A DNA stretch of 64,000 bases from GCA-1730015 sp964583825 (GTDB lineage Bacteria > Pseudomonadota > Gammaproteobacteria > Granulosicoccales > Granulosicoccaceae). The notes beneath the pieces are model-generated. The model was not told the DNA's origin. It did no database searches and saw nothing but the letters and a program-made list of their open reading frames with translations. This document shows, piece after piece, positions 25,867-34,693 of the stretch (position 1 is its first letter; the number at the start of each line of letters is the position of its first letter). A program made the position numbers and the translations under genes. The stretch is from assembly GCA_964583825.1 (NCBI GenBank), contig CAZOXM010000009.1, forward strand, positions 1 to 64,000. The letters run 5' to 3'.

Positions 25867-26951
25867 ATCCGATTGCAATCAGGGTAATATGTGCGGCGAT
25901 GGTGCCGGTGCTGGTGGCCGCGGTATTCTTCGGCTTTATCGCGACTGATCGTTATGTCTCTGAATCGAGTGTTGTGATCCGCAGCGGCTCCTCGCAGTCC
26001 GCGGGGTTGTCCCTCGGTGGTCTGCTGCCGCTGCCGGGCTCCAGTGGTCAGGATGTAGTGGTGGTGGCGGACTACATTTTGTCTTCCCAAATGATCAGCC
26101 ACCTCAACGACAAACTCGGTCTGGTGGAACACTACAGTCAGCCGGACATTGATCGCGTGACACGGTTTAATCCTCGCGACAGCTTCGAAGTCTTCCACGA
26201 TTATATGAAAAACATGATCACGGTTGCCTATGAAGAGACCACCGAGATTATCTCTGTCAAGGTGCGCGCATTTACTCCTGAAATGGCTTATGCGATTAAT
26301 CAGGAAGTCATTGAACAGAGTGAACAGCTGATCAATGAGTTGTCCAACCGGGTAGTTGAAGACTCGTTGAGTATGGCTGCTCGCGAGGTTGAGATGGCGC
26401 TGGAAAATGCCCGGGATATCAGCGGGCGGTTGTCGACCTTCGCGTCGGTGAACAATTCACTTGACCCCACGGTCGAATCAAATTCGATTTTAAGCGTGAT
26501 CGCGTCGCTGGAGGCGAAGCTTGCCGAGGCGCGTGCTCTTTTTGCGGAAAAATCAGCCTACCTCAGAGAGTCGTCAGCCGAGATGAGATCAATAAAGAAT
26601 CGCATCGAGGGTCTGAAAACACAGCTGACCCGGGAGCGCGAAAAAATCACTGTGCCCGGCGAGCAGGGCATGGGCCGATTGCTCGAAGACTACAAACCGC
26701 TGCTGGTAGAAGAAGAGTTGTCGAGGCAGCGCTATGCATCGGCGCTGCTGGCATTCGAGTCTGCCCGTGCGGATTCGCAGCAGCAGAAACAGTACCTTGA
26801 AATGTTTGTAAAACCGAACCTGCCTACTTCATCCACAGAGCCTGCACGATTGTTTGATGCCATCAGTGCGGTGCTGATCAGTTTTCTGCTCTATGCCATC
26901 TTTGCACTGTGCAGAGCAGCCGTCAGGGAGCACATTGATTTTGCGAGCTAG
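25863..26951 (+). CDS. kpsE: Capsule export inner-membrane protein KpsE
   Basis: 362-residue polysaccharide co-polymerase-like protein spanning from inner membrane to periplasm. TM1 (about residues 6-27) and a C-terminal TM (about 332-352, LFDAISAVLISFLLYAIFALC) flank a long periplasmic coiled-coil domain. It contains YVSESSVVIRSGSS near the start and the family-typical MAARE/LENARDISGRLSTFAS coiled coil. KpsE connects KpsMT to the outer-membrane channel KpsD. It overlaps both kpsT and the possible kpsD starts. Confidence 0.93.
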   Translation: MNPIAIRVICAAMVPVLVAAVFFGFIATDRYVSESSVVIRSGSSQSAGLSLGGLLPLPGSSGQDVVVVADYILSSQMISHLNDKLGLVEHYSQPDIDRVTRFNPRDSFEVFHDYMKNMITVAYEETTEIISVKVRAFTPEMAYAINQEVIEQSEQLINELSNRVVEDSLSMAAREVEMALENARDISGRLSTFASVNNSLDPTVESNSILSVIASLEAKLAEARALFAEKSAYLRESSAEMRSIKNRIEGLKTQLTREREKITVPGEQGMGRLLEDYKPLLVEEELSRQRYASALLAFESARADSQQQKQYLEMFVKPNLPTSSTEPARLFDAISAVLISFLLYAIFALCRAAVREHIDFAS

Positions 26952-26958
26952 AAACCAC

Positions 26959-28599
26959 GTGAAAATTGCTTCGTTGTTTTTGTTGCTGGTGTCGCTTGTG
27001 CCCGCGATGTTGGCGGCACAGCAGATGGCGGAAATTGAAGTCGCTACCGGTGAAGAACCAGTCAGCAGCCTGCTTGAAACCGGTGATGACACCCAGCTGG
27101 GAAAAATAAGAAACAATCTGGAGCCGTTCGGACACACGCTTTTTTCCGGTGGCTTTGGCGTCTCTGAAAGCAGTGGGCTGAATGGAGACTATCTGGTCAG
27201 CACCGGTGACAGAATCTCGGTAAGAATCTGGGGTGCAACTGTATTTGAGTCCGTTGAAGTGGTGGATACGCAGGGCAACATTTTCATTCCCGATGTCGGA
27301 CCCGTGCGGCTGGGCGGTATCCCGAACCGCTCGGTCAACAGCACGGTAAAAAATGCAATCGCACAAGTGTATACCAGAGATGTAGAGGTCTATACCAATC
27401 TGTTGACGGCGCAGACTGCTGATGTTTATGTCACTGGTTTTGTAAAGAAGCCCGGTAAGTATTCAGGCATGCCGACAAGCTCCGTGCTGCATTATATTGA
27501 CAGGGCGGGTGGCATCGATGAGCGCAGCGGGAGCTTTCGCAATATCCAGGTTGTTCGCAATTCGAAAGTAATTTCCACGATCGATCTCTACCGGTTTATC
27601 GAGAGCGGTGAGATCGCAGATATCGTGTTGAAAGACGGTGATGCCATTGTGGTAAAGCCGTTGATGAACACGGTCTATGTGCAGGGAGAGGTGGCCCGGC
27701 CGTTCCGCTTTGAATTTGAAGAATCCACGCTCAGCGCGGACGCTATAGTTGCGCTCGCTGCCCCCTTTTCCGGTGTGACGCATGTGGCGATCAGTACTGT
27801 TAACGGCGGTCAGAGTGTTTTTGATTATGTCACCCTCGACTCTCTTGCCGATCTCTCTATCGGCAATGGAGATGTATTGACGTTTAAGTCGGATTTAAAT
27901 GATAAAAATATCACCATCAATGTCAGTGGCATGTATTCCGGCCCGTCGGCATTAACGGTCAATCGTCGGGCAACACTCAGGCAGGTACTGGACCTCATAG
28001 AAGTGGACCCTGAGATGAGCGCTTATCAAAGCATTTACATGAAGCGCAAAAGCATTGCAGACAGACAAAAATCATCAATACAGGACAGTTTGCGACGGTT
28101 GGAAGCAGAGTTTTTGACGGCATCATCAAGTACCGATACCGAATCGCGGATTCGGGCGCAGGAAGCTCAGCTGATCTCCGACTTTGTCAATAAAATGACC
28201 CACGTGGAACCCCACGGCACACTGGTCGTGGCTGAGCGTGGAGAGATAGCAGATATCGCGCTGGAAAACGACGATACCATTGTGATTCCGCGTCAGTCGC
28301 CAACTGTACTGGTGACCGGAGAAGTGCGCCTGCCGCGCGCGTTTTTGTGGCGCACTGGCGCCAGACCCGGTGACTACATCAAGCAGGCGGGCGGCTTTTC
28401 CAACAACGCCAATCGCGATCTGGTGTTGCTGGTCAAGCAGGACGGGCGGGTGGTCGAAGCTGATGCGGACAAGGTGGAATCGGGTGATGAACTTATCGTG
28501 CTGCCGCGAGCACCGACAAAAAACCTGCAACTCGCCACCAGTATTACGGACATCCTCTACAAGATTGCGGTCGCCACCTCGGTCGCGCTGAAGCTGTAA
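26959..28599 (+). CDS. kpsD: Outer-membrane polysaccharide export protein KpsD
   Basis: About 546 residues. A signal peptide (KIASLFLLLVSLVPAMLAAQ) leads to the polysaccharide-export (Wza-like) domain: LVSTGDRISVRIWGATVFESVEVVDTQG and IFIPDVGPVRLGG. SLBB-type beta-grasp repeats follow (DVYVTGFVKKPGKYSGMP; VYVQGEVARPFRFEF; VLVTGEVRLPRAF). It forms the periplasmic and outer-membrane exit channel for the capsule. The start is uncertain: GTG at 26959 begins the signal peptide most neatly, TTG at 26935 or 26941 would add six to eight basic residues, and ATG at 26893 would overlap kpsE by 59 bases. A nested hairpin follows the stop. Confidence 0.92.
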   Translation: MKIASLFLLLVSLVPAMLAAQQMAEIEVATGEEPVSSLLETGDDTQLGKIRNNLEPFGHTLFSGGFGVSESSGLNGDYLVSTGDRISVRIWGATVFESVEVVDTQGNIFIPDVGPVRLGGIPNRSVNSTVKNAIAQVYTRDVEVYTNLLTAQTADVYVTGFVKKPGKYSGMPTSSVLHYIDRAGGIDERSGSFRNIQVVRNSKVISTIDLYRFIESGEIADIVLKDGDAIVVKPLMNTVYVQGEVARPFRFEFEESTLSADAIVALAAPFSGVTHVAISTVNGGQSVFDYVTLDSLADLSIGNGDVLTFKSDLNDKNITINVSGMYSGPSALTVNRRATLRQVLDLIEVDPEMSAYQSIYMKRKSIADRQKSSIQDSLRRLEAEFLTASSSTDTESRIRAQEAQLISDFVNKMTHVEPHGTLVVAERGEIADIALENDDTIVIPRQSPTVLVTGEVRLPRAFLWRTGARPGDYIKQAGGFSNNANRDLVLLVKQDGRVVEADADKVESGDELIVLPRAPTKNLQLATSITDILYKIAVATSVALKL

Positions 28600-28634
28600 A
28601 CGGCCACCGGGGTGTAGCCCCGCTCCGTGGCCGT
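28600..28634 (+). terminator. Nested hairpin directly after kpsD
   Basis: Outer stem ACGGCCAC (28600-28607) pairs with GTGGCCGT (28627-28634). An inner stem CGGGG (28608-28612) pairs with CCCCG (28618-28622). It starts the base after the TAA stop. There is no T-run, so it may stabilise the kpsF-kpsD mRNA end or attenuate read-through, not act as a full intrinsic terminator. Confidence 0.45.
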
Positions 28635-28940
28635 ATCAATCGCGCACTGACCGCGTGACACCTGCCCTGTGGATACGCTGCGCGACCCTGTATTTCTGTT
28701 TGATATCCGGATCGCTAGACCCGATTCAGTCGATTGATCGACTTTTCGTGCCCTGCCGACAGGCTGGACCTTTTTTTGCCAACTCAAACAGGTTGCCGCG
28801 GCAAGGAGATTGCGAGTATCGGGCCGCGCCGGACTGAGGTGAGACATGTCGGGGCGTGGATAAATAATGAGAACTGCCGGGCGCAGGATGTTGTGTGCCG
28901 ATCGGCCGTAACCACCCTCGGATGCAGACGACGGGTGCGG
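28600..28940. other. 341-base region between kpsD and the glycosyltransferase gene
   Basis: It holds the post-kpsD hairpin and then about 300 bases without a recognisable gene. A frame open from 28734 is continuous with the glycosyltransferase but Cys- and Arg-rich and unlike the protein that follows, so I treat it as untranslated. The region may carry a promoter for the second half of the locus; no clear consensus was found. Confidence 0.5.
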
Positions 28941-31250
28941 ATGCTTGCAGAAAGAATGAGTCAGATCGCGTCTAAAATAAAAAAAATAACGCAGCTCGTC
29001 GCGCCGATGGCACGCTCCCATCCGCGACTCACGCCGAAGAATGATATCTCTCCGAAGACTACCGGAAATACCGGCACGTGGACTTCGTCAGGTGACGATC
29101 CGCAGTTCTATTTCAAGTTGCCCAGTGTGCGGGCGCCCGCCGGCTGGTTCATGTTCACGATAGAGATCGCCGGCGCCAGTGCCAGAGATGAGGCGCGCAT
29201 TTACCTCGATCGCGGTGAAGGCTTCAGCGAACTCGATTCCTTTGCGATTCCCTATCATTCACAAAAACTGGCCAAGCGACTGCTGAAGTTGCCGGGCGAT
29301 GTGCGGCGTCTGCGCTTTGACCCGCAGAGCTGCTCCGGGGATTTCACTATCAGCCAGTTTTCGCTGACTGCGGTAACTGCCGGTTTCGCCGAGACCAGGA
29401 TGCTGACAAAGTTGATGCATTGCGCGCTGGCGCAGAATTATCAGTCGATCGAAGCTACCCAGGCCGATATTGTTCAGCAGTCGGCGCGAACCGGCCAGTC
29501 CTATCAGTCCCTGCTGCAACGACAATATGCCGCGCTTTTTTCCGATTCGGTATTCGAAGAGAGCTATGATGAGTGGATTATCAGAGTCGAGCAACCGTCA
29601 CTGCCATCTGCTGAAGAGGTGGAAAGACTGCATGCGCGAGACGGTTGCCCGCTGATCAGTGTGTTAATGCCAACCTTTAACAGTGACTGTGAGCTACTTG
29701 AAGCGGCGATTGAATCTGTCGTGCAGCAAAGCTACGGGCACTGGCAGTTATGCATATCCGACGGCGGTTCCTCCGACCCGGAAGTACTGGATTTGCTCAG
29801 CCGCTTTGCCGCGCGGGACGATCGTATTCGAGTCACTTTCCAGTCCGAACCTGCGGCGATTGCCGAAAACACCAATTTTGCACTCGCGCTGGCAGAGGGT
29901 GACTATTGTGTTTTTCTGGATCATGATGATTTGCTCGCACCGCATGCGATGTATGAGTTTGCCAGTGTGCTGACAGATCAGAAGGGGTTAAAGCTGGTCT
30001 ACTCCGATGAAGACAAGATCGATGAAAACGGCAGCCGTTCAGAGCCGCATTTCAAACCGGACTGGAATCCTGATCTGCTGCTCTCACAAAACTATATCTG
30101 CCATCTGGTTGCCATCAGGCGCGATTTGCTGCTCAGCTGCGGGGGTTGCCGCAGTGGCTATCAGGGCGCGCAGGATCACGACCTGTTGCTTCGGGTAACT
30201 CATGCGATTTCAGCGGATGAGGTGTATCACATTCCCAAAGTACTTTATCACTGGCGTGCCATCGACGGGTCAACCGCTGCCAGTGCCGCCGCTAAGGATT
30301 ATTCAACCAATAGCGGCGTTGCAGCGATTCAGGACTACGTAGATCAGGTCGATGAGAGAGCGACCGTGGAGCCCGGGAAATATCCGAATACTTATCGGGT
30401 AGTCTGGGGTATTCCCGATGAAGCGCCACTGGTCAGCATCATTATTCCCACCCGGGACCGATGCGATATTCTCTCGCAGTGTATAGACAGTGTTATTGCA
30501 CGCACGGATTATCCAAATTACGAGATTATCGTGGTCGACAACGAATCAGTCGAGCCAGCCACACTTGAGTATCTGAAGCGTATTGAAACTGACGAAAAAA
30601 TCCGCGTACTGCCGCATCGTGGTGTGTTTAATTATTCTGCAATAAACAACCGCGCGGTACGCGAAGCGCGCGGCAGCGTCATTACGCTGATGAATAATGA
30701 TATTGAAGTAATCAACCGCGACTGGTTGCGGGAAATGGTGAGCCACGCGATCCGACCCGGCATCGGCTGTGTCGGTGCCAAGTTGCTTTATAGAAATAAC
30801 CAGGTGCAACACGGCGGGGTTATTTTGGGAATAGGGGGCGTGGCAGGCCATGCGCACAAGTATTTTGACGCGGACGCCGCCGGCTATTTTTCACGATTGC
30901 ATCTTACCCAGAATCTGTCGGCAGTGACGGCAGCCTGCCTCACGGTTAGAAAGCACACTTACCTCAGCGTGGGTGGATTGAACGACAGTGATCTGAAGGT
31001 GGCGTTTAACGATGTGGATTTTTGTCTGAAGGTTGCGGCACTCGGGTTTAAGAACGTATGGACGCCCTATGCGCTCTTGTACCACCACGAGTCCATCAGC
31101 AGGGGCCATGACAATACTCCGGAAAAGAAGAACCGGTTTATCAACGAGGCTGTGTACATGCAGGACCGCTGGGGAAAACAGCTGATGCAGGACCCAGCCT
31201 ACAACTGTAATTTAACACTGGCTCATGAAGACTTTTCAATGGCGGCCTAA
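28941..31250 (+). CDS. Double-domain GT2-family glycosyltransferase
   Basis: 769-residue cytoplasmic protein predicted to build the capsule chain. After an N-terminal beta-rich region (about 60-190) there are two GT-A domains. The first begins PLISVLMPTFNSDCELLEAAI with FLDHDDLLAP as its nucleotide-sugar (DxD-like) motif, and includes LVYSDEDKIDE and the QDHDLLLRV acceptor region. The second begins PLVSIIIPTRDRCDIL with LMNNDIEVINRDWL, and ends with FNDVDFCLKVAALGFKNVWTPYA. Such tandem GT2 proteins can add two different sugars alternately, like chondroitin- or O-antigen-type polymerases. The start was placed at MLAERMSQIA (28941, alternative 28956). The donor sugars are unknown. Confidence 0.9.
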   Translation: MLAERMSQIASKIKKITQLVAPMARSHPRLTPKNDISPKTTGNTGTWTSSGDDPQFYFKLPSVRAPAGWFMFTIEIAGASARDEARIYLDRGEGFSELDSFAIPYHSQKLAKRLLKLPGDVRRLRFDPQSCSGDFTISQFSLTAVTAGFAETRMLTKLMHCALAQNYQSIEATQADIVQQSARTGQSYQSLLQRQYAALFSDSVFEESYDEWIIRVEQPSLPSAEEVERLHARDGCPLISVLMPTFNSDCELLEAAIESVVQQSYGHWQLCISDGGSSDPEVLDLLSRFAARDDRIRVTFQSEPAAIAENTNFALALAEGDYCVFLDHDDLLAPHAMYEFASVLTDQKGLKLVYSDEDKIDENGSRSEPHFKPDWNPDLLLSQNYICHLVAIRRDLLLSCGGCRSGYQGAQDHDLLLRVTHAISADEVYHIPKVLYHWRAIDGSTAASAAAKDYSTNSGVAAIQDYVDQVDERATVEPGKYPNTYRVVWGIPDEAPLVSIIIPTRDRCDILSQCIDSVIARTDYPNYEIIVVDNESVEPATLEYLKRIETDEKIRVLPHRGVFNYSAINNRAVREARGSVITLMNNDIEVINRDWLREMVSHAIRPGIGCVGAKLLYRNNQVQHGGVILGIGGVAGHAHKYFDADAAGYFSRLHLTQNLSAVTAACLTVRKHTYLSVGGLNDSDLKVAFNDVDFCLKVAALGFKNVWTPYALLYHHESISRGHDNTPEKKNRFINEAVYMQDRWGKQLMQDPAYNCNLTLAHEDFSMAA

Positions 31251-31334
31251 GCGCGGATGATCAATGATGGTGGCCGCAGCTGTGTCGGCATCATTGGCTG
31301 AATAACATAATAAAACACCTGAACAATATACTGC

Positions 31335-32312
31335 ATGCAATTTCCGATAATCTACCTGCATATACCCAAAACAGCCGGCACCAGCTTCAGGCGGAGTGCT
31401 GAGCAATACTTTGGCCCGCGCCAGGTACTCAATGATTACGGTGAGAAATCACCTAACACGTCTGAAGATATCCGTACAGCCGTCTACAGCAACACGGATT
31501 TGAATGCGTTGCGTGAAGCCGGATTAAAGAAGAACTTCCTGACCGGCCACTTTATTCTTGCCAAGTACCGGGAAATTTTCCCGGATTCACCTGTGGTTTC
31601 TTTTTTCCGCGATCCGGTAGACCGGGTGATCTCGGAGTATTTTCATTTTTCCTCGCACTACGGGTTCGAAGGAAACCTTAAGGATTTTTACAGCAAACCC
31701 CATTTTCAAAATCGACAGTCAAGGTCGATGTCGGGTGCGATGCCGACCGAGCTGGACTTCTTCGGCATTACTGAACGCTACGAAGAGAGCCTGCAGCTCT
31801 TTAATCGCAGATACGGAACGAAGTTTCCGATGGCCAAGCTAAATACCGGAAGGTATTCATGTGGCACCAGAGAACTTGCCAGTGCACAGGACATTGAACA
31901 GATCAAATTGTTGAACCAGAAAGACATTGAGCTTTACGAATGCGCGCTGCAGACATTTTCGGCACAGCGTTCCAGGTCCGGTATTTCGATGCCGACGGCC
32001 AGGCGATACAGCGGTAATCTGGGCGGAATGAGGGATGATGAGATATACGGGTGGATGGTCGACCGTGAGTCGGAAAGTCCGGCCACTATCCGGGTAGCGG
32101 TCAATGGTGAGATCCGCCATACACAGATCGCCAGCCTTTATCGGGAAGATCTGATGCGTCAGGGCGTGCATGTCGATGGCACCTGCGGGTTCAGGGTGCC
32201 GCTGGAAAAGCTTGGCGGGATCAAGCCCGGAGATCGCATATCCGTGCAGACCGACGATGGAAAGTATGAAGCGGCAAACAGCCCCCTGATAGTTAGCACC
32301 CGGGCTGCATAA
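31335..32312 (+). CDS. Sulfotransferase family 2-like protein
   Basis: 325-residue predicted PAPS-dependent carbohydrate sulfotransferase. The 5'-phosphosulfate loop is IYLHIPKTAGTSFRR at the N terminus. The 3'-phosphate motif is VVSFFRDPVDRVISEYFHF (Arg and Ser in RDPxxRxxSxY). Spacing and sequence match the HexA-2-O/Gal-sulfotransferase group. The last 100 residues (YGWMVDRESESPATIRVAVNGE ... GTCGFRVPLEKLG) form a separate beta-rich domain of unknown role, possibly carbohydrate binding. Its position between a chain-building glycosyltransferase and the GT29-like gene suggests it sulfates the capsule. PAPS-making genes are not in the window. Confidence 0.82.
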   Translation: MQFPIIYLHIPKTAGTSFRRSAEQYFGPRQVLNDYGEKSPNTSEDIRTAVYSNTDLNALREAGLKKNFLTGHFILAKYREIFPDSPVVSFFRDPVDRVISEYFHFSSHYGFEGNLKDFYSKPHFQNRQSRSMSGAMPTELDFFGITERYEESLQLFNRRYGTKFPMAKLNTGRYSCGTRELASAQDIEQIKLLNQKDIELYECALQTFSAQRSRSGISMPTARRYSGNLGGMRDDEIYGWMVDRESESPATIRVAVNGEIRHTQIASLYREDLMRQGVHVDGTCGFRVPLEKLGGIKPGDRISVQTDDGKYEAANSPLIVSTRAA

Positions 32313-32317
32313 TAAAC

Positions 32318-33265
32318 GTGTTGCGAACTCTTCCCACTTCAAATGTTCCGGTAAAGTACTGGCTCAGAGCCGAGCCGGGGGCCGTTTACCAGGCGTTCCG
32401 CCAGATGGTGCGCACCGGTAATCTGAGTGTGGAACAGTTGCACCGGATTCGGGCCAATGGTTGTACAAAAAAGGACAGGGAACTCGCGTATTACCTGAGC
32501 TCACTTTATCTGTTGCTCGATGCGAAGGAGGCGGCGAATGAGGTGCTCAGCGGAATAAAGCCGGGTGCTGAAATGTGTCGCTACTTTGCCGTGCTGCAGC
32601 ACTGCTATGCGCAAGCATTGCCCATGCCCGGCCTGAACCTGAAGCAGGAACAGGCACTTGCTAATATTACCGCGAAGTGTCGCCCGGAAAGTCATCTATT
32701 GCAGCGCATCGAGCAGGCCGGTGGTTTTTCGGTCGTTGGCAATGCGCCGGTCGGGCGGGTAGTGTCAAAAAGAAATGATCTGTGTACTTTTTATTTCAAC
32801 CACTACCTGAAAAACGCGGCTATTGAGGGTATTGCATCAGTCCACGTAGTCACACCTTCATGGCGTGATCTGTCCGGTGTGCGCAGCGATGCGCTGCTGA
32901 TTAGTGGCAATGCCATCTTTCATCGACGCAGCCGGGTGTGGGAGCGCTTTCATCAAATGGGTTGTGTGAATGCGATCTACACTGTGCCGGTGCCATATTG
33001 GGCGGAATTGTTTGCAGCACTCAGTGCCAGCCCGACTGCCGGATTACTGGTGCTGCACTGGCTCAGTAAACTGGTCGGTGCCAATCGCAGCGGTCCCGCG
33101 CTTGCCGGGCACGTTGCCGGCTTTTCACCGGACAAGCCCAGCGCCAATCACAACTACAATCGCGAGAAGCTCTCCCCCCGTCACAACTGGGTTCTGGAGC
33201 CGCAACTGGTCGAGCGTATCGTTGAAAGTCTGCGCCATGATTGCAGGTTCCAGGCTGCCGCCTGA
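32318..33265 (+). CDS. GT29-like (sialyltransferase-fold) glycosyltransferase
   Basis: 315 residues, GTG start five bases after the sulfotransferase stop. The first 120 residues are helical. The rest shows motifs in the order of eukaryotic-type GT29 sialyltransferases. An L-motif-like FSVVGNAPVGRVVSKRNDL, continuing into CTFYFNHY, lies near residues 130-155. An S-motif-like SPTAGLLVLHWLSKLVG follows, and then a VS-type HxxxxE as HNWVLE near residue 290. There is no signal peptide or membrane segment, so it would act in the cytoplasm. It may add a sialic-acid or Kdo-like sugar to the capsule. No CMP-sugar synthetase is in the window. The family call rests on short motifs and needs a profile search. 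Confidence 0.6.
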   Translation: MLRTLPTSNVPVKYWLRAEPGAVYQAFRQMVRTGNLSVEQLHRIRANGCTKKDRELAYYLSSLYLLLDAKEAANEVLSGIKPGAEMCRYFAVLQHCYAQALPMPGLNLKQEQALANITAKCRPESHLLQRIEQAGGFSVVGNAPVGRVVSKRNDLCTFYFNHYLKNAAIEGIASVHVVTPSWRDLSGVRSDALLISGNAIFHRRSRVWERFHQMGCVNAIYTVPVPYWAELFAALSASPTAGLLVLHWLSKLVGANRSGPALAGHVAGFSPDKPSANHNYNREKLSPRHNWVLEPQLVERIVESLRHDCRFQAAA

Positions 33266-33397
33266 CACTGCCACATAACGTCCAGCGCCTGCCCGCAGGC
33301 CTCGCAGGGCTTAGTACAAACTATGCGAAATGAGGTAGGCTCGCGGCATGGCAAGTGAATTTCCGCGAAGCCCCCCAGTGTCCTTTCCCTTCCTTCG

Positions 33398-34594
33398 ATG
33401 ATGGCTGTGGCTGACCGCCCGTGCAGTCGATGGAAGGCAATACTGCTGTTGGCAACCGGTCAAACCGTGGTGTGGGCGACCCTGTTTTACGTGTTCCCTG
33501 CGATGATAGTGCGTTGGGAATCTATTTACAGTTGGTCGAAGGTGCAGCTGACGGGTGCCATTACACTTGCATTGCTGGCGTCTGCGTTTTCATCTCCCGC
33601 TGTGGGCAGACTGATAGACCGGGGATACGGGCCGCGGGTGCTCTCCCTTGGAGCGGCCTCGGGTGCGGTTGTTCTGTACGGCTTGTCGTGGGTCACGCTG
33701 CTGTGGCAGTTTTATCTTTTGTGGGCAGTGATGGGAGTTGCTCTGGCGGCGTGTCTGTATGAGCCGTGTTTTATGCTGGTGACGCGGGCCTATGGCAGCG
33801 ATGCAAAAAGATCCATTATTGCGATCACTTTGATTGCTGGTTTTGCAAGCAGCATCAGCTTTCCGGCGGCGTACTTTCTCACCCTGACCTTCGGCTGGCA
33901 ATCTGTGTTGTGGTGCTTCAGTGCCGCTGCGTTTTTTATCGGCGCGCCGGCGTTGTTCATCGGCGGCAATCTGGTCGAGCAGCACCTGGGGTCGCAGACG
34001 GAGAATCAGGTACGGCATGAGCGCCTGCGTCTGCGCGACTTCCCACTGATGGTACGCCTCGGCGTCTGTTTTTCATTGCTGGCGGTGGTGCACGGTGCCA
34101 CGCTGCATCACCTGCTGGCGATACTGGATGACCGGGTGCTGTCTGTGGCGAACGCAGTGCTGGTGGCGAGTTTAATTGGACCCATGCAGGTGGCCGGTCG
34201 GCTGGTGGTGACGATATTGCAAAACCGGGTAACTCACGCGTTTATTGCGCAAAGCTGTTTTCTGGTGATCGGCTTATCGATGGCGCTGTTGTTTTTCTCC
34301 GGTACCGGGCTGGCGGTGGCGGTGCTTTTTTCGATTCTGTTTGGCGGCAGCTATGGTCTGGTGAGTATCATCCGGCCGGTGATTGCGCGCGACATTCTCG
34401 GGGACGAACGTTTTGGCATAAAATCGGGCTACCTGGCCTTTTTCTATCTGATCGGTTCTGCTGTTTCCCCCTACCTCGGCTCGTTAGTGTGGCGACTGGG
34501 TGGCTATGATCTGCTGATTCCCCTGCTGGCCGTCCTGTCGCTAACCGGTTTAGTGGCTATTCGACGCGTCGTCGCAGAGGCGATCGGCGGGTAG
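33398..34594 (+). CDS. MFS transporter
   Basis: 398-residue major facilitator superfamily protein with about twelve hydrophobic segments in two halves. The loop 2-3 signature is seen as GRLIDRGYGPRVL (G-x-L-x-D-x-x-G/R), and ITLALLASAFSSPAVG and GVALAACLYEPCFMLVTRAYG belong to the first half. The substrate cannot be deduced. It sits inside the capsule locus on the same strand but is separated by 132 bases from the upstream gene. It may be an insertion unrelated to capsule, or it may move a precursor. It is followed at 18 bases by an unknown gene region. Confidence 0.85.
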   Translation: MMAVADRPCSRWKAILLLATGQTVVWATLFYVFPAMIVRWESIYSWSKVQLTGAITLALLASAFSSPAVGRLIDRGYGPRVLSLGAASGAVVLYGLSWVTLLWQFYLLWAVMGVALAACLYEPCFMLVTRAYGSDAKRSIIAITLIAGFASSISFPAAYFLTLTFGWQSVLWCFSAAAFFIGAPALFIGGNLVEQHLGSQTENQVRHERLRLRDFPLMVRLGVCFSLLAVVHGATLHHLLAILDDRVLSVANAVLVASLIGPMQVAGRLVVTILQNRVTHAFIAQSCFLVIGLSMALLFFSGTGLAVAVLFSILFGGSYGLVSIIRPVIARDILGDERFGIKSGYLAFFYLIGSAVSPYLGSLVWRLGGYDLLIPLLAVLSLTGLVAIRRVVAEAIGG

Positions 34595-34693
34595 CGCGCA
34601 GACGCTAGCCAAGTGCGCAGTTCTGCGCAATCGGGCACGATAATTGGCTTGCATCGTGCTCAATATTTTGACTGTCTCCCGAGAGTATTCCCG

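Noticed and set aside
33398..34594. MFS gene as a capsule flippase
   Set aside because: Kps export uses KpsMT; the protein shows ordinary MFS motifs, not those of Wzx flippases.
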